Part shown: one piece after another, positions 37,083 through 48,769 of the stretch | Layout: each line of letters opens with the position of its first letter | Position numbering within the stretch: the stretch's first letter is position 1 | Source: Paraburkholderia phytofirmans OLGA172 | Lineage (GTDB): Bacteria; Pseudomonadota; Gammaproteobacteria; Burkholderiales; Burkholderiaceae | Direction: 5' to 3' | NCBI RefSeq assembly: GCF_001634365.1 | Contig: NZ_CP014579.1 | Span: 496,001-560,000, forward strand | Length of the DNA stretch: 64,000 nucleotides | Translations under genes and position numbers: made by a program | The notes under the pieces: model-generated | The model's database searches: none | What the model saw: only the letters and a program-made list of their open reading frames with translations | Told to the model about the DNA's origin: nothing

Positions 37083-37176
37083 TCGCGTCCCGCACGTTAC
37101 GTAACCTGTCCTCACGCCATTGAAGAATGGTGCGGTGCAAAATAACGCGATCTACCGCGTTGGTAGCATAAACACC

Positions 37177-38445
37177 TTATTGAAACGCGCGTGCGATCCT
37201 GGCGAACAACCCATTTTTCGTAATCCATTCCGCGTAAGCACGATAGTCGGGATCGTTCATTAGATGCCGCTCCTCGGTTTTGGCGCGCATGAAATACACC
37301 AGATTCACACCCGCCAGCGCGGCGCAGTGCGTGAGCGCGACTTGCCAGCCCAACGGTTCGACGAACGGCACCGCCACCATCCAGAACGAAAGATTCTTCG
37401 CGATGTAGGCGGGATGCTTCGTGAAGCGATAAGGTCCCGAGGTGATGATGCCGCGATTGGTCAAGTTCGAAAACCGCAAGCCGAACGCGATGGTGGAAAG
37501 CGCGTAGCAGAGGACCAAGGCAATTATCATGGTGCCCCAGATGATTCGGACAATGGGCACGGATATCAGCCAGTTGTCCCAGAACATCGAACCCTGGTAG
37601 TGGATGTACTGCGTCGAGATCAGCGACCAGAACGGCTGGTAACAGATAAGCGCAACCAGCCAGCCGAGCGTGGTGGGTTCCGCGCTGCGCACGTGAGTAT
37701 CGAGAATGCGCAGTGTGCACAGATAACCTACAGTGCCGAACATCAGGTCCATCGTGAAGGACAGGTCGTACATGAAACTGAACGTCGCAAGCGAGAACGG
37801 CGCGTTCATGGCGGTCGCGAGCGATGCACCGATATGGTCCGCGTCGGTGGAAAGATAGGTGATCATCAGCGGCAGGAAGAACGCTTTCACCATCCATCCG
37901 GCCAGCATTTCACGCACGGGCTTCCAGTTGCCTGGGCGCTGCCCGCAAAACACCAGGCGGCCCCACAGCATATAGGCATCATCGGTTTCACGCTGACACC
38001 TGTCCATCCACGCAAAGTAAAACGGCGCCGCCACGATCAGATACGGTGCGAGCGTACGGATCAGCGACCAGAAGGGGTTATAGAACGTGCCGTGATACTC
38101 GGGCAACAGCCAGTAGAGCAGACCGATTCCGGCGTACACGGAAGCCAGCGCGGCAAGGCGCAAACCCACGCGCGCAACACTGAGCGGCCGAACCGCCTGG
38201 CCGGCAAGTCCGGCGCTTGGGCGTAGATACACGCGTGCGACAAACAGTTCGTATAGCGCGACCGTCGCGATGATCGCGAGACAGGCGGCGGTGCTGCGGC
38301 CTGCGCCGTCCAGCGCAGTGCTGTCGCGTAGCAGCCAGAGCGTCAGAAGGCCGCCCGCGATGCCAAGCAGGCCAACGGAAAACGGCGTCGCCGAACGCGG
38401 CCGCTGCTCTTCTACGTGCGCTACGTTATCCAGAGTGGAGTTCAT
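37177..38445 (-). CDS. Membrane protein with isoprenylcysteine/phospholipid methyltransferase-like C-terminus
   Basis: 422 residues, roughly nine to ten membrane helices. The C-terminal part carries the ICMT/PEMT signature: IITSGPYRFTKHPAYIAKNLSFW and RAKTEERHLMNDPDYRAY, which binds S-adenosylmethionine and lipid head regions. The N-terminal 250 residues are an unassigned multi-helix domain. Single gene on the minus strand; substrate unknown. Confidence 0.8.
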   Translation of the reverse strand: MNSTLDNVAHVEEQRPRSATPFSVGLLGIAGGLLTLWLLRDSTALDGAGRSTAACLAIIATVALYELFVARVYLRPSAGLAGQAVRPLSVARVGLRLAALASVYAGIGLLYWLLPEYHGTFYNPFWSLIRTLAPYLIVAAPFYFAWMDRCQRETDDAYMLWGRLVFCGQRPGNWKPVREMLAGWMVKAFFLPLMITYLSTDADHIGASLATAMNAPFSLATFSFMYDLSFTMDLMFGTVGYLCTLRILDTHVRSAEPTTLGWLVALICYQPFWSLISTQYIHYQGSMFWDNWLISVPIVRIIWGTMIIALVLCYALSTIAFGLRFSNLTNRGIITSGPYRFTKHPAYIAKNLSFWMVAVPFVEPLGWQVALTHCAALAGVNLVYFMRAKTEERHLMNDPDYRAYAEWITKNGLFARIARAFQ

Positions 38446-38472
38446 GTCATCCTCGTATTCATGACATAGATA

Positions 38473-38507
38473 GCGGCCGGGCTTTTGATTTTTTAAGTCC
38501 CGGCCGC
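38473..38507. terminator. Strong inverted repeat between two leftward genes
   Basis: GCGGCCGGG and CCCGGCCGC arms (9 bp, extendable by CTT/AAG) around an AT-rich loop, just after the repeat-lipoprotein stop on the minus strand. There is no T-run, so it may stop transcription weakly or protect the mRNA end. Confidence 0.5.
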
Positions 38508-38523
38508 TGTGCCGAACGATCGC

Positions 38524-40023
38524 CTATTTGCCGGCAACGCCACCAAGCAATCCGCTGACAATGTTCGTCACCGGCGCTAGCGGATTCGTGCTGGTCGAAC
38601 CGCTACCCGCACTGCCGGTCAAGCCCGTCACGAGGCCGGTGACCGGCGCGAGCGGCGAGGTCTTGCCAGCCGCGCCGCTGGCGCTCGAGGTCAGCGTGGT
38701 GACGAGGCTGGTGACGGGTGCGAGCGGGTTACCGGTGCTGCCGTTCCCACCGAGCGAACCGAGGTTGCCGATCAGGCCCGTCAACGGCGGGATGCTGCTG
38801 CCGCCCCCGGATCCCCCCACTGCGCCAAGCGGGCCCGGCTGGCCGGCGATCGGCGCCGACGGATTGGTCGTCGCGCCCGTCAGCAGTCCGCCCGTGCTCG
38901 TGACCGTCTTGCCCAGCTGGCTCGCTACGCCGCCGGTATCGTTACCCACCTGATTGCCGGTCGCGCCCGACACTTTTTGGCCGGTCGAATCGAGCCCGCT
39001 GCCGATGGTGCTCAGCAAGTTGTTGAGCGGTGCGCCGAGGCCCGTGTTGTTGCCGATGGATTGCGTCGTATTCGAGGCCATGAGGGTGATCGGGTTGATG
39101 GCCGTGCCTAGTTGGGTCTCGGACTGTTGAACCGGCGCGCTGGCCAGCGCCGAGTTCACTCCCGAGCCAACTTTGACGACGCCGTTGCCGACATCACCGA
39201 CAACCGTACCCAAGGTCGACGTGATGGGTGCGAGCGGCGCGAGACGCCCGGTTCCGAGACTCGTCATCGCGCCGCCGACCGCAGTAACGGCCGCGCCCGC
39301 GTTGGTAACGAGACCCGATGTGGAGGTCAGGGTCGGGCCAAGCGGATTGGCCGAGCTGCCCAGGGTGCCCAGGCCTGCAGCCGTGCCGTTGCCGAGGGAC
39401 TTGACGCCGTTGCCGAGATCAGTGAATGCGGCGCTTAGATTCGCAGTCGTTGCGCCGTTGACGCCAGGGACTGATGTACCCGTGATCCTGGAGCCCGTAT
39501 CCGCGGTGGTCGTGCCCAAGGCGGTGATGAGGTTGCCGCCCAGGGTGGCGACGTTGGCGAGAGGAGTGGTGGAGGCGCCGGAGCTTGAGCCGGAGCTGGA
39601 ACCGGAGCTGGAACCGGAGCTGGAGCCGGAGCTGGAACCGGAGCTTGAGCCGGAGCTTGAGCCGGAGCTGGAACCGGAGCTGGAACCGGAGCTGGAACCG
39701 GAGCTGGAACCGGAGCTGGACCCAGAGCTGGACCCGGAGCTAGACCCAGAGCTAGACCCAGAGCTAGACCCAGAGCTAGACCCAGAGCTAGACCCAGAGC
39801 TAGACCCCGAACTGCTTGCTCCGGAACTAGAGCCTGAGCTACTGGCGCCGGAGCTACCCGAAGTGCCCGAACTCCCCGACGTGCCCAAGACACCCGAAGT
39901 CCCGCCGAGCCCGCCCCCGCCAAGCCCGCTTCCTGGAGTATTGAGGCTGGATCCGCAACCGTAGAGCGCGAGTAATGTAGACGTCGCAATAGCGATGGCT
40001 GTCCGACCGACGAATTTTTGCAT
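38524..40023 (-). CDS. SSSG-repeat (collagen-like type) lipoprotein
   Basis: 499 residues from ATG 40023. Signal peptide with a lipobox-like LYGC, so the mature protein is probably lipid-anchored at the surface side. Then a Gly/Ser region with about 19 SSSG units encoded by 12-bp DNA repeats, followed by a long Gly/Thr/Val-rich region and three C-terminal repeats of the form PLAPVT.LV..LT. Such low-complexity proteins occur in Burkholderia as collagen-like or extracellular matrix candidates. Function unknown. Confidence 0.8.
   Translation of the reverse strand: MQKFVGRTAIAIATSTLLALYGCGSSLNTPGSGLGGGGLGGTSGVLGTSGSSGTSGSSGASSSGSSSGASSSGSSSGSSSGSSSGSSSGSSSGSSSGSSSGSSSGSSSGSSSGSSSGSSSGSSSGSSSGSSSGSSSGSSSGSSSGSSSGASTTPLANVATLGGNLITALGTTTADTGSRITGTSVPGVNGATTANLSAAFTDLGNGVKSLGNGTAAGLGTLGSSANPLGPTLTSTSGLVTNAGAAVTAVGGAMTSLGTGRLAPLAPITSTLGTVVGDVGNGVVKVGSGVNSALASAPVQQSETQLGTAINPITLMASNTTQSIGNNTGLGAPLNNLLSTIGSGLDSTGQKVSGATGNQVGNDTGGVASQLGKTVTSTGGLLTGATTNPSAPIAGQPGPLGAVGGSGGGSSIPPLTGLIGNLGSLGGNGSTGNPLAPVTSLVTTLTSSASGAAGKTSPLAPVTGLVTGLTGSAGSGSTSTNPLAPVTNIVSGLLGGVAGK
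39581..39808 (-). repeat. 12-bp tandem repeat array inside the lipoprotein gene
   Basis: 19 units of 12 bp. Left units read GAGCTGGAACCG or GAGCTTGAGCCG on the plus strand; right units read GAGCTAGACCCA almost perfectly. Each encodes SSSG (minus strand). Being a multiple of three, copy number changes alter length but not frame. Confidence 0.95.
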
Positions 40024-40302
40024 GGTGTCCCCGTTGAACGAATATTGGCGGGACCAACACTGCAAGTTGCGCGCCAGACGCGAGTTATCGCTTCATCTCG
40101 ATAATTAAGCACACATGTGGTTTAAAAAACTATGATATGAAGAATTTATCGCATCAAAAACACGATTCGGGCTAAGGTGGCCACGGCGTGTTCCGCGTCC
40201 GTGCTACGTAACGCGTCCAATGGACGTAACAGCATCGAGCCGCCGCCAAACATGGCAGCGGCCCCCGCCCTCACATACGCCCTCAATGACACCCCACGCC
40301 GA

Positions 40303-41463
40303 TTAAAACGCAGCGGTATAAATCTCCAACGCATCGGCCTCAGTAACAGGCCGCGGATTATTCACCAGAAGCCGCGTTTGCAACATCGCGTCGCTCGCCA
40401 TCCGCTCGAGCCCGCTACGTTCGATGCCGACATCGCGCAACCGGGCCGGAATCGCGGTCGCGGCAATCATCTGTTCGAGCCGTTCGATCAACGCCAGCGT
40501 CTTGCCCTCGGCGCTGCCCGTCATACCCGGCACGATCACGTCTGCGAGTTCGGCGTACAGCTGTGCCGCCGCTTCGGCGTTGAACCGCAACACGTGCGGC
40601 AGCACGAGTGCATTCGAAAGACCGTGCGGGACGTGATAAATGCCCCCGATCGGATACGCGAGCGCATGCACTGCAGCCACCGGCGAATTGGCGAATGCCT
40701 GACCGGCGAACGCCGCGCCGAGCAACATCGCTTCGCGCGCCTCGCGATTCTGGCCGTTCTCGCATGCGGGCAACAGATTGCGCGACAGCAGGTCGAGCGC
40801 TTTCACCGCCAGCATGTCGGACACCGGGTTCTTCAAATGCGCGGACGTGTACGCCTCGATCGCGTGAACCATCGCGTCGACGCCGGTCGCCGCCGTCGCG
40901 GCAGCAGGCAGCCCGAGCGTGAGTTCCGCGTCGAGAATCGCCAGATCGGCGACCAGTTGCGGTGCGACCACGCCCATCTTCTTCGCCTCGCCCACCGTCA
41001 CGATCGACACGGCCGTGACTTCGGAGCCGGTGCCTGCGGTGGTCGGCATCTGCACGAGCGGCAAGCGCGACACCGTGACCTTGTTCACGCCGTACATCTC
41101 GCTGAGCGCCTGCTGGTCTTGCGGAGCCAGCACGGCAATCAGCTTCGCCACGTCCATCGACGAACCGCCGCCGAGTCCCAGCACGATCTCCACGCCGGTC
41201 TCGCGTGCGCGCGACGTCGCCTCGAGCACGATGTGCTCTGGCGGATCGGCGATGACGTCGTCGATCACGGTGGGTTTCCAGCCGTGTGCCGCGAGATCGG
41301 CGAGCGCCGGATTCAGCAGCCCGCTCTTGTGTAGAAAACCATCCGTCACCACGCACACGCGTGTGAGCGACGGAAATTGCGCGCGCAACAACGCGCCGAG
41401 ACGGCGCGCCGCGCCGAACTCGACCACCATGGCCGGCACCGTTTGAAACCGGAATGCGTTCAT
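40303..41463 (-). CDS. Iron-containing (group III) alcohol dehydrogenase
   Basis: 386 residues, full length. NAD-binding GLGGGSSMDVAK, family stretch PLVQMPTTAGTGSEVT, and metal-site region GVDAMVHAIEAYTSAHLKNPVSD with AVHALAYPIGGIYHVPHG. It oxidises or reduces an alcohol/aldehyde with NAD(P) and a divalent metal. Next to it, reading the same way, is a truncated IclR regulator that probably once controlled it. The substrate is not evident. Confidence 0.93.
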   Translation of the reverse strand: MNAFRFQTVPAMVVEFGAARRLGALLRAQFPSLTRVCVVTDGFLHKSGLLNPALADLAAHGWKPTVIDDVIADPPEHIVLEATSRARETGVEIVLGLGGGSSMDVAKLIAVLAPQDQQALSEMYGVNKVTVSRLPLVQMPTTAGTGSEVTAVSIVTVGEAKKMGVVAPQLVADLAILDAELTLGLPAAATAATGVDAMVHAIEAYTSAHLKNPVSDMLAVKALDLLSRNLLPACENGQNREAREAMLLGAAFAGQAFANSPVAAVHALAYPIGGIYHVPHGLSNALVLPHVLRFNAEAAAQLYAELADVIVPGMTGSAEGKTLALIERLEQMIAATAIPARLRDVGIERSGLERMASDAMLQTRLLVNNPRPVTEADALEIYTAAF

Positions 41464-41572
41464 CGTGTCACCTGCAGGTCAGGACTAGCCATTGGACATC
41501 AGTTGTACCAGATTCGGATCGCTTCACTCCAGTCACATTTTCAATCGCGCTGCGTGAGTGACTACCGTTCGC

Positions 41573-42142
41573 TCAGTCTTTATCCGTACCGCTCGCGGAT
41601 TCCTCCGCTTCCAGCGCCTCGCTCATCTCCTGCGCGGCGGCCTGTAGTTCCGGCACATAGCGCCGCGTCGCCTCGGCCAACGTGACCGCGCGTGAGAGAA
41701 ACACCACGTTCAGACTTGCCAGCACACGCTCCTGCGAGACGATCGCGACGGCAACCGCGCCGATTTTGCTCTGCGCGGCCCAATCGCCGTGGTTCGATCC
41801 GAAGCCGTCCGCGCGAACTCGCCGTACCAGGCTTTTGATCAACGCATCATTGGAAGCGAGCGCCTTCTGCTCGTCTCCGCCCGCACCCGAACGCAGCAAC
41901 TCGAGAATGTCCTCGCGTTCGCCCTCGGGGCACATCGCAAAGTAAGCGCGTCCAGCGGCCGTGAGCAGAATCGGCAGGCGCCGCCCAACCATCGAACGGT
42001 GAAACGACAGCGGACTGAAGCGGTGCGTGGTCTCGCGGATGATCATCGCGTCGCCGTCCGGCGTGGTCAGGTCCGAAGGCCACGCTACGCGCTGCAATAC
42101 AAACTTCGATTTCGCACGAATAGTAATGCATCTGATTCGCAT
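41573..42142 (-). pseudogene. IclR-family regulator lacking its DNA-binding domain
   Basis: 189 residues. From VAWPSDLTTPDGDAM to the end it matches the IclR ligand-binding domain of MhpR-like regulators (IIRETTHRFSPLSF, VGRRLPILLTAAGRAYFA, RVRADGFGSNHGDW). The N-terminal winged helix of about 80-90 residues is missing; the first 17 residues are unrelated and upstream DNA is AT-rich. Without the helix-turn-helix it cannot bind DNA by itself. A 5' deletion is the simplest explanation; a dominant-negative role is possible but unproven. Confidence 0.75.
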
Positions 42143-42173
42143 TTATAATTTATTCAGCGTCGCAAGTCATCTA

Positions 42174-42194
42174 TAAGACATCTGTCTTAAGACA
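42174..42194. promoter_or_regulatory. Overlapping palindromes, probable operator
   Basis: TAAGACA-TC-TGTCTTA (42174-42189) overlaps the perfect 12-mer TGTCTTAAGACA (42183-42194), giving three half-sites of AAGACA/TGTCTT. The shape suits a GntR- or IclR-type dimer. It lies upstream of icd and of the truncated IclR gene. Confidence 0.5.
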
Positions 42195-42314
42195 TAGGGT
42201 AATGAGCCGTAAGCCTTGTCTGGCGGGGCTCGACCCTGTTCGGGGCGTGGCGGGGATATGTTTGTTTAGCAGCGAGTACTGGAAAACACGCATATACTCA
42301 CGTTCGTGCCGTAA

Positions 42315-44648
<2,334 letters not shown>

Positions 44649-44730
44649 TGACCTGAATGAGGTGCTGAGGCTGTCGCCCAAGGTGCCGAAGCAAGCACGG
44701 AAATAAGTGCGAAAGTACGCGGTAAGCAAG

Positions 44731-44764
44731 ACGATGGCGCTCTTCAGGAGCGCCATCGTCGTTT
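44731..44764. terminator. Bidirectional terminator between icd and the small leftward gene
   Basis: ACGATGGCGCTC, TTCAG loop, GAGCGCCATCGT then CGTTTC. A 12-bp stem; T-rich on the right side. Confidence 0.75.
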
Positions 44765-44794
44765 CTACGCGTGCGGGGGTGGTCATATCTGCCC

Positions 44795-45022
44795 TCACAC
44801 GTGAACGATTTCCCATTCGCTGAGTTTTTCGGGGATCTCGAGCGTCGACGTATCGACTTCGGTCAGATGCGGGCAGGTCAGGCCACGTGCGACTTCATCG
44901 GCTGCCTGTTCCGGGCAGGAAAATTCACCGAGCGTCTCGTTGCCGTAGGTTGCCTCCCAACCACCTTGGCCCGGCAAAATGTAAAACGCTCCCTGGGTCG
45001 ATTCAAAGCGAAAGCCTTCCAT
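44795..45022 (-). CDS. Small conserved hypothetical protein
   Basis: 75 residues from ATG 45022, with GGGAGA seven bases upstream; a start seven codons earlier has none. The sequence MEGFRFESTQGAFYILPGQGGWEATYGNETLGEF... is acidic and soluble with aromatic residues. No family recognised. Confidence 0.7.
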   Translation of the reverse strand: MEGFRFESTQGAFYILPGQGGWEATYGNETLGEFSCPEQAADEVARGLTCPHLTEVDTSTLEIPEKLSEWEIVHV

Positions 45023-45779
45023 TTTTAGTCTCCCAATTGCCAATTAAAAACTGCGATGCTGCGGCGGCCTCAGGTCGGGGGGCTTGGGACTTGCTGCGAC
45101 TGCGTTTTCGTCCCGTCTTTTGCTGCACCCTTTTCGCTGCGTCCTATGAACCGTCGGCTCTTGTAAAAGAGTCTACGCCAGCGCGTCATGGCGCAAGGGG
45201 TTGTTAGCGGGTTCTTTTTATCAAAAAATATCGTTTAAAAATAAAGGCTTGGCATCGTCATTTCAAGATGTGCAACGCGGGGCGGCATTGCGAAATGGCG
45301 AATTTGTGCCACGCACCACGATTTTTTACGAAGCAAGGGCTCATGCCACATCGTGAAATTTTGGCGTCCTAGCCAGATAGTGGGCGTCGTGCATTCGTGG
45401 TGCCGCGCCGGATTTCATCGGAAAGGGTGGCCACCACCTTCTCAGTCAGGCTGCTCATTTCTGTGGCGTGTTGACTTATCGACTGGAAATACACACGTTG
45501 CGTGTGCGTGCGACGTCATGTGACGGTTCGACATAGCCATCATAGTGTCAGTCCAAATGATCACGGTTCGAATCTCGCGCGCTGGCCGCTTGCTTGGGAT
45601 CGCGCGTAGACCTGTTACGGCCGGTGCAATCGGAGCTCAATTTTTCAGTTGTCAGACGTCTTATTTTGGATCGGCATTTTTGATGGTGAAGCGTTACATT
45701 AGCTGCCGTCTCCCAGTGCGTATGACTCGGATGGCAGGGTAAACACCTCGTTGGATTCGACGGACGCAAGATAGTAGAC
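45023..45779. other. Long intergenic region upstream of gudP
   Basis: About 760 bp, AT-rich in places (45215-45260). Short frames here have no start site or family resemblance. I see no gene; the right end holds the probable gudP control region. Confidence 0.4.
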
Positions 45780-45791
45780 TGTCGTCAGACA
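45780..45791 (+). promoter_or_regulatory. Candidate GntR-type operator before gudP
   Basis: TGTCGTCAGACA has TGTC/GACA arms, the usual half-sites of FCD-type GntR regulators that control sugar-acid genes. It lies about 100 bp before the gudP start. The regulator gene is not in the window. Confidence 0.4.
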
Positions 45792-45888
45792 ACATATCAT
45801 GCGATTCAGACCCAAATTACCCGGCCTGCTCGAATGCGCCGCGTTCCGTTCGATCAGGCCTTCCGAGTGGCCGAAACTGGAGACAACC

Positions 45889-47220
45889 TTGACATCTGCT
45901 CTCGCCCCCGCCGCCGACCCGCTTGAGTCCGCGGTCTCGAAGGTCAAGCGGAACGTTCTGCCGCTTTTCCTGATCATGTTCATCGCGAACTATATCGACC
46001 GCGTGAACATCGGCTTCGTCAATTCCCACATGCAGACGGACCTCGGCATCGGCGCTGCCGCATACGGCCTGGGGAGCGGGTTGTTCTTTGTCGGCTATGC
46101 GCTGTTCGAAGTGCCGTCGAACGTATTGATGCAGAAGTACGGTGCACGCGCCTGGCTGACCCGCATCATGGGCACCTGGGGGCTGGTCGCGGCCGCCATG
46201 GCGTTTGTGTGGAACGATACGTCTTTCTACGTGCTGCGATTCCTGCTCGGCATCGCTGAAGCCGGCTTCTTCCCAGGTGTGGTGTTTTATTTCACACAAT
46301 GGCTGCCGCAGAAAGAGCGGGGCAAGGCCGTGGCGGTTTTTCTCTCGGGCTCCGCACTGGCGTCGGTGCTGTCCGGTCCGATTACCGGCAGCCTGCTGTC
46401 CATTCGCGGATTCGGCTTGCATGGCTGGCAATGGATGTTTCTCATTGAAGGCGGCTTCTCAATCGTGCTGTGCGGTGTCAGCTGGATGCTGCTGAAGTCG
46501 CGCATTCGCGACGCCTCGTGGCTGACGGCTGAAGAGCAGTCCGTTCTCGAAAGCTCGATCGCCGCGGAGCAGGCCGAGCGCGAGGCGCACGGCGGCGCGC
46601 ATTTGCCGGCCATGAAGCTGCTGAAGGACCCGCAGATCCTGCTGTTCTGCTTCCTGTACTTTGCGATTCAACTGACCATTTACGCGGCCACCTTCTGGCT
46701 GCCGACGATCATCCGCAAGATGGGCGGACTTTCGGACTTCGAAGTCGGCATGTTCAATGCCATCCCTTGGCTCATCGCCATGTTCGCCATGTACTGCTTC
46801 GCCGTGTTGTCGGCGAAGTGGCGTTTCCAGCAGGCGTGGCTGGCCGTGGCGCTCGTGATTGCGGCGTGTGGGCTGTTCGCCTCGACGTCGGGTAATCCGG
46901 TGCTGTCTTTCGTGGCGATCTGCTTCTCGGCGATCGGCTTCAAGGCGGCGGCTTCGCTGTTCTGGCCGATTCCGCAGGGTTATCTGGACGCGCGCGTTGC
47001 GGCTGCCGTCATTGCGCTGATCAATTCGGTCGGTAACCTCGGCGGGTTCTTCGCACCGGCTGCCTTTGGCTATCTGCAGCAGCACACCGGCTCGATCACC
47101 GGCGGCCTGTACGGCTTGGGCGTGGCGTCGCTGATCGCGGCGGCGGCCGGCTTCCTGACCCGCAATCGCAGGGTGAACCGCGACGCGCTGCCGCAGCCGC
47201 TTCATAGCAAAGCCCACTAA
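45889..47220 (+). CDS. gudP: MFS glucarate/galactarate transporter (GudP-like)
   Basis: 443 residues from TTG 45889, preceded by GGAGAC; a longer frame begins at 45799 but lacks a ribosome site. Twelve membrane helices of the anion:cation symporter family: [50 protein letters not shown]. It takes up hexarate through the inner membrane. The next gene is glucarate dehydratase, which supports the substrate. Confidence 0.88.
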   Translation: MTSALAPAADPLESAVSKVKRNVLPLFLIMFIANYIDRVNIGFVNSHMQTDLGIGAAAYGLGSGLFFVGYALFEVPSNVLMQKYGARAWLTRIMGTWGLVAAAMAFVWNDTSFYVLRFLLGIAEAGFFPGVVFYFTQWLPQKERGKAVAVFLSGSALASVLSGPITGSLLSIRGFGLHGWQWMFLIEGGFSIVLCGVSWMLLKSRIRDASWLTAEEQSVLESSIAAEQAEREAHGGAHLPAMKLLKDPQILLFCFLYFAIQLTIYAATFWLPTIIRKMGGLSDFEVGMFNAIPWLIAMFAMYCFAVLSAKWRFQQAWLAVALVIAACGLFASTSGNPVLSFVAICFSAIGFKAAASLFWPIPQGYLDARVAAAVIALINSVGNLGGFFAPAAFGYLQQHTGSITGGLYGLGVASLIAAAAGFLTRNRRVNRDALPQPLHSKAH

Positions 47221-47344
47221 CCGTCGAAACCGTCCATCACGAAGCACGCACGTTCCGATTGCTGTCCGGTGCGGGTGTCGAATGCGATCACGCAACGTCA
47301 TGTTTCCCGCCAGTCGGCTTACTAACTCACCTGGTCCCAATCTC

Positions 47345-48694
47345 ATGTCCACGAACTCATCCCCATCGAACGCTACGCCGATCGTGACCGAGCTGCGCGT
47401 CGTGCCCGTCGCCGGCCGCGACAGCATGCTGATGAATCTGAGCGGCGCGCATGGCCCGTTCTTCACACGCAATATCGTCATTCTGCGCGACAGTGCCGGT
47501 CATACCGGTGTCGGCGAAGTGCCGGGCGGCGAGAGCATCCGCAAGACCATCGACGACGCGCGTCCGTTGGTCGTCGGCCAGTCGATCGGTAATTTGCAAG
47601 CTATCCTGAACAAGGCACGTACGCAGTTCGCCGACCGCGACGCCGGCGGCCGAGGCCTGCAGACTTTCGACCTGCGCACCACCATTCACGCGGTGACCGC
47701 GCTCGAAGCCGCGCTGCTCGATCTGCTCGGCCAGCATCTGGGCGTGCCTGTCGCGGCACTGCTCGGCGAAGGTCAGCAACGCGACGAAGTGGAAATGCTC
47801 GGTTACCTGTTCTATATCGGCGACCGCAAGAAAACCGATCTGCCCTATGCCAGTGGCGCGCAAGGGCGCGACGACTGGGAGCGTGTGCGTACCGAAGAAG
47901 CCATGACGCCCGAGGCGGTGGTGCGGCTTGCCGAGGCAGCGCAAGCGCGCTATGGCTTCAACGATTTCAAGCTCAAGGGCGGTGTGTTGCCCGGCGACGC
48001 CGAAATCGAAGCGGTCACGGCGCTCGCCGAGCGGTTCCCCAATGCCCGCGTCACACTCGATCCGAATGGCGCATGGTCGCTCGCGGAAGCGGTGCGCCTG
48101 TGCCGCGACAAGCACGACGTGCTGGCTTATGCGGAAGACCCGTGCGGCGCGGAAAACGGCTACTCGGGCCGCGAGGTGATGGCCGAATTCCGCCGTGCGA
48201 CCGGTTTGCCGACGGCGACCAACATGATCGCTACCGACTGGCGCCAGATGGGGCATGCGATCCGGTTGCAGTCGGTGGATATTCCGCTTGCCGATCCGCA
48301 CTTCTGGACCATGCAGGGCTCGGTGCGCGTGGCGCAGATGTGCAACGACTGGGGTCTCACGTGGGGTTCGCACTCGAACAATCACTTCGACATTTCGCTC
48401 GCGATGTTCACGCATGTCGCGGCTGCGGCGCCCGGCAAGATCACGGCGATCGACACGCACTGGATCTGGCAGGACGGTCAGCGCCTGACGCGCGAGCCGT
48501 TGCAGATCGTCGGCGGCAAGGTCAAGGTGCCTCAGGCCGCCGGCCTCGGTGTCGAGTTGGATATGGACGAGATCGAGAAGGCGCACGCGCTGTATCGGCA
48601 ACATGGCCTCGGCGCACGCGACGACGGCGTGGCTATGCAGTACCTGATTCCGAACTGGACCTTCGATAACAAGCGCCCGTGTCTGGTGCGCTGA
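47345..48694 (+). CDS. gudD: Glucarate dehydratase
   Basis: 449 residues from ATG 47345. Enolase superfamily, mandelate racemase type: KxK bases in FNDFKLKGG, metal ligands in TLDPNG, EDPCG and ATNMIATDW region, and the histidine stretch [13 protein letters not shown]. It removes water from D-glucarate to give 5-keto-4-deoxyglucarate. It follows gudP by 124 bp, so the two form an uptake and first-step unit. Confidence 0.95.
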   Translation: MSTNSSPSNATPIVTELRVVPVAGRDSMLMNLSGAHGPFFTRNIVILRDSAGHTGVGEVPGGESIRKTIDDARPLVVGQSIGNLQAILNKARTQFADRDAGGRGLQTFDLRTTIHAVTALEAALLDLLGQHLGVPVAALLGEGQQRDEVEMLGYLFYIGDRKKTDLPYASGAQGRDDWERVRTEEAMTPEAVVRLAEAAQARYGFNDFKLKGGVLPGDAEIEAVTALAERFPNARVTLDPNGAWSLAEAVRLCRDKHDVLAYAEDPCGAENGYSGREVMAEFRRATGLPTATNMIATDWRQMGHAIRLQSVDIPLADPHFWTMQGSVRVAQMCNDWGLTWGSHSNNHFDISLAMFTHVAAAAPGKITAIDTHWIWQDGQRLTREPLQIVGGKVKVPQAAGLGVELDMDEIEKAHALYRQHGLGARDDGVAMQYLIPNWTFDNKRPCLVR

Positions 48695-48710
48695 GTTTTT
48701 CATGATCCGG

Positions 48711-48733
48711 GCGGCGGCCCGCGGGGCCGCCGC
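48711..48733. terminator. GC hairpin between convergent gudD and the DHA2 exporter
   Basis: GCGGCGGCCC, GCG, GGGCCGCCGC: a 10-bp perfect stem in the 75-bp gap. No T-run directly after it. Confidence 0.6.
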
Positions 48734-48769
48734 AAGCTGCCGCGATCAACTACCGCGGCTCTAGCGCGC

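Noticed and set aside
39581..39808. CRISPR-like array.
   Set aside because: Units are contiguous 12-mers with no spacers and encode SSSG repeats in frame.
45545..45742. 65-codon frame upstream of gudP.
   Set aside because: No ribosome site, no domain, composition like random sequence.
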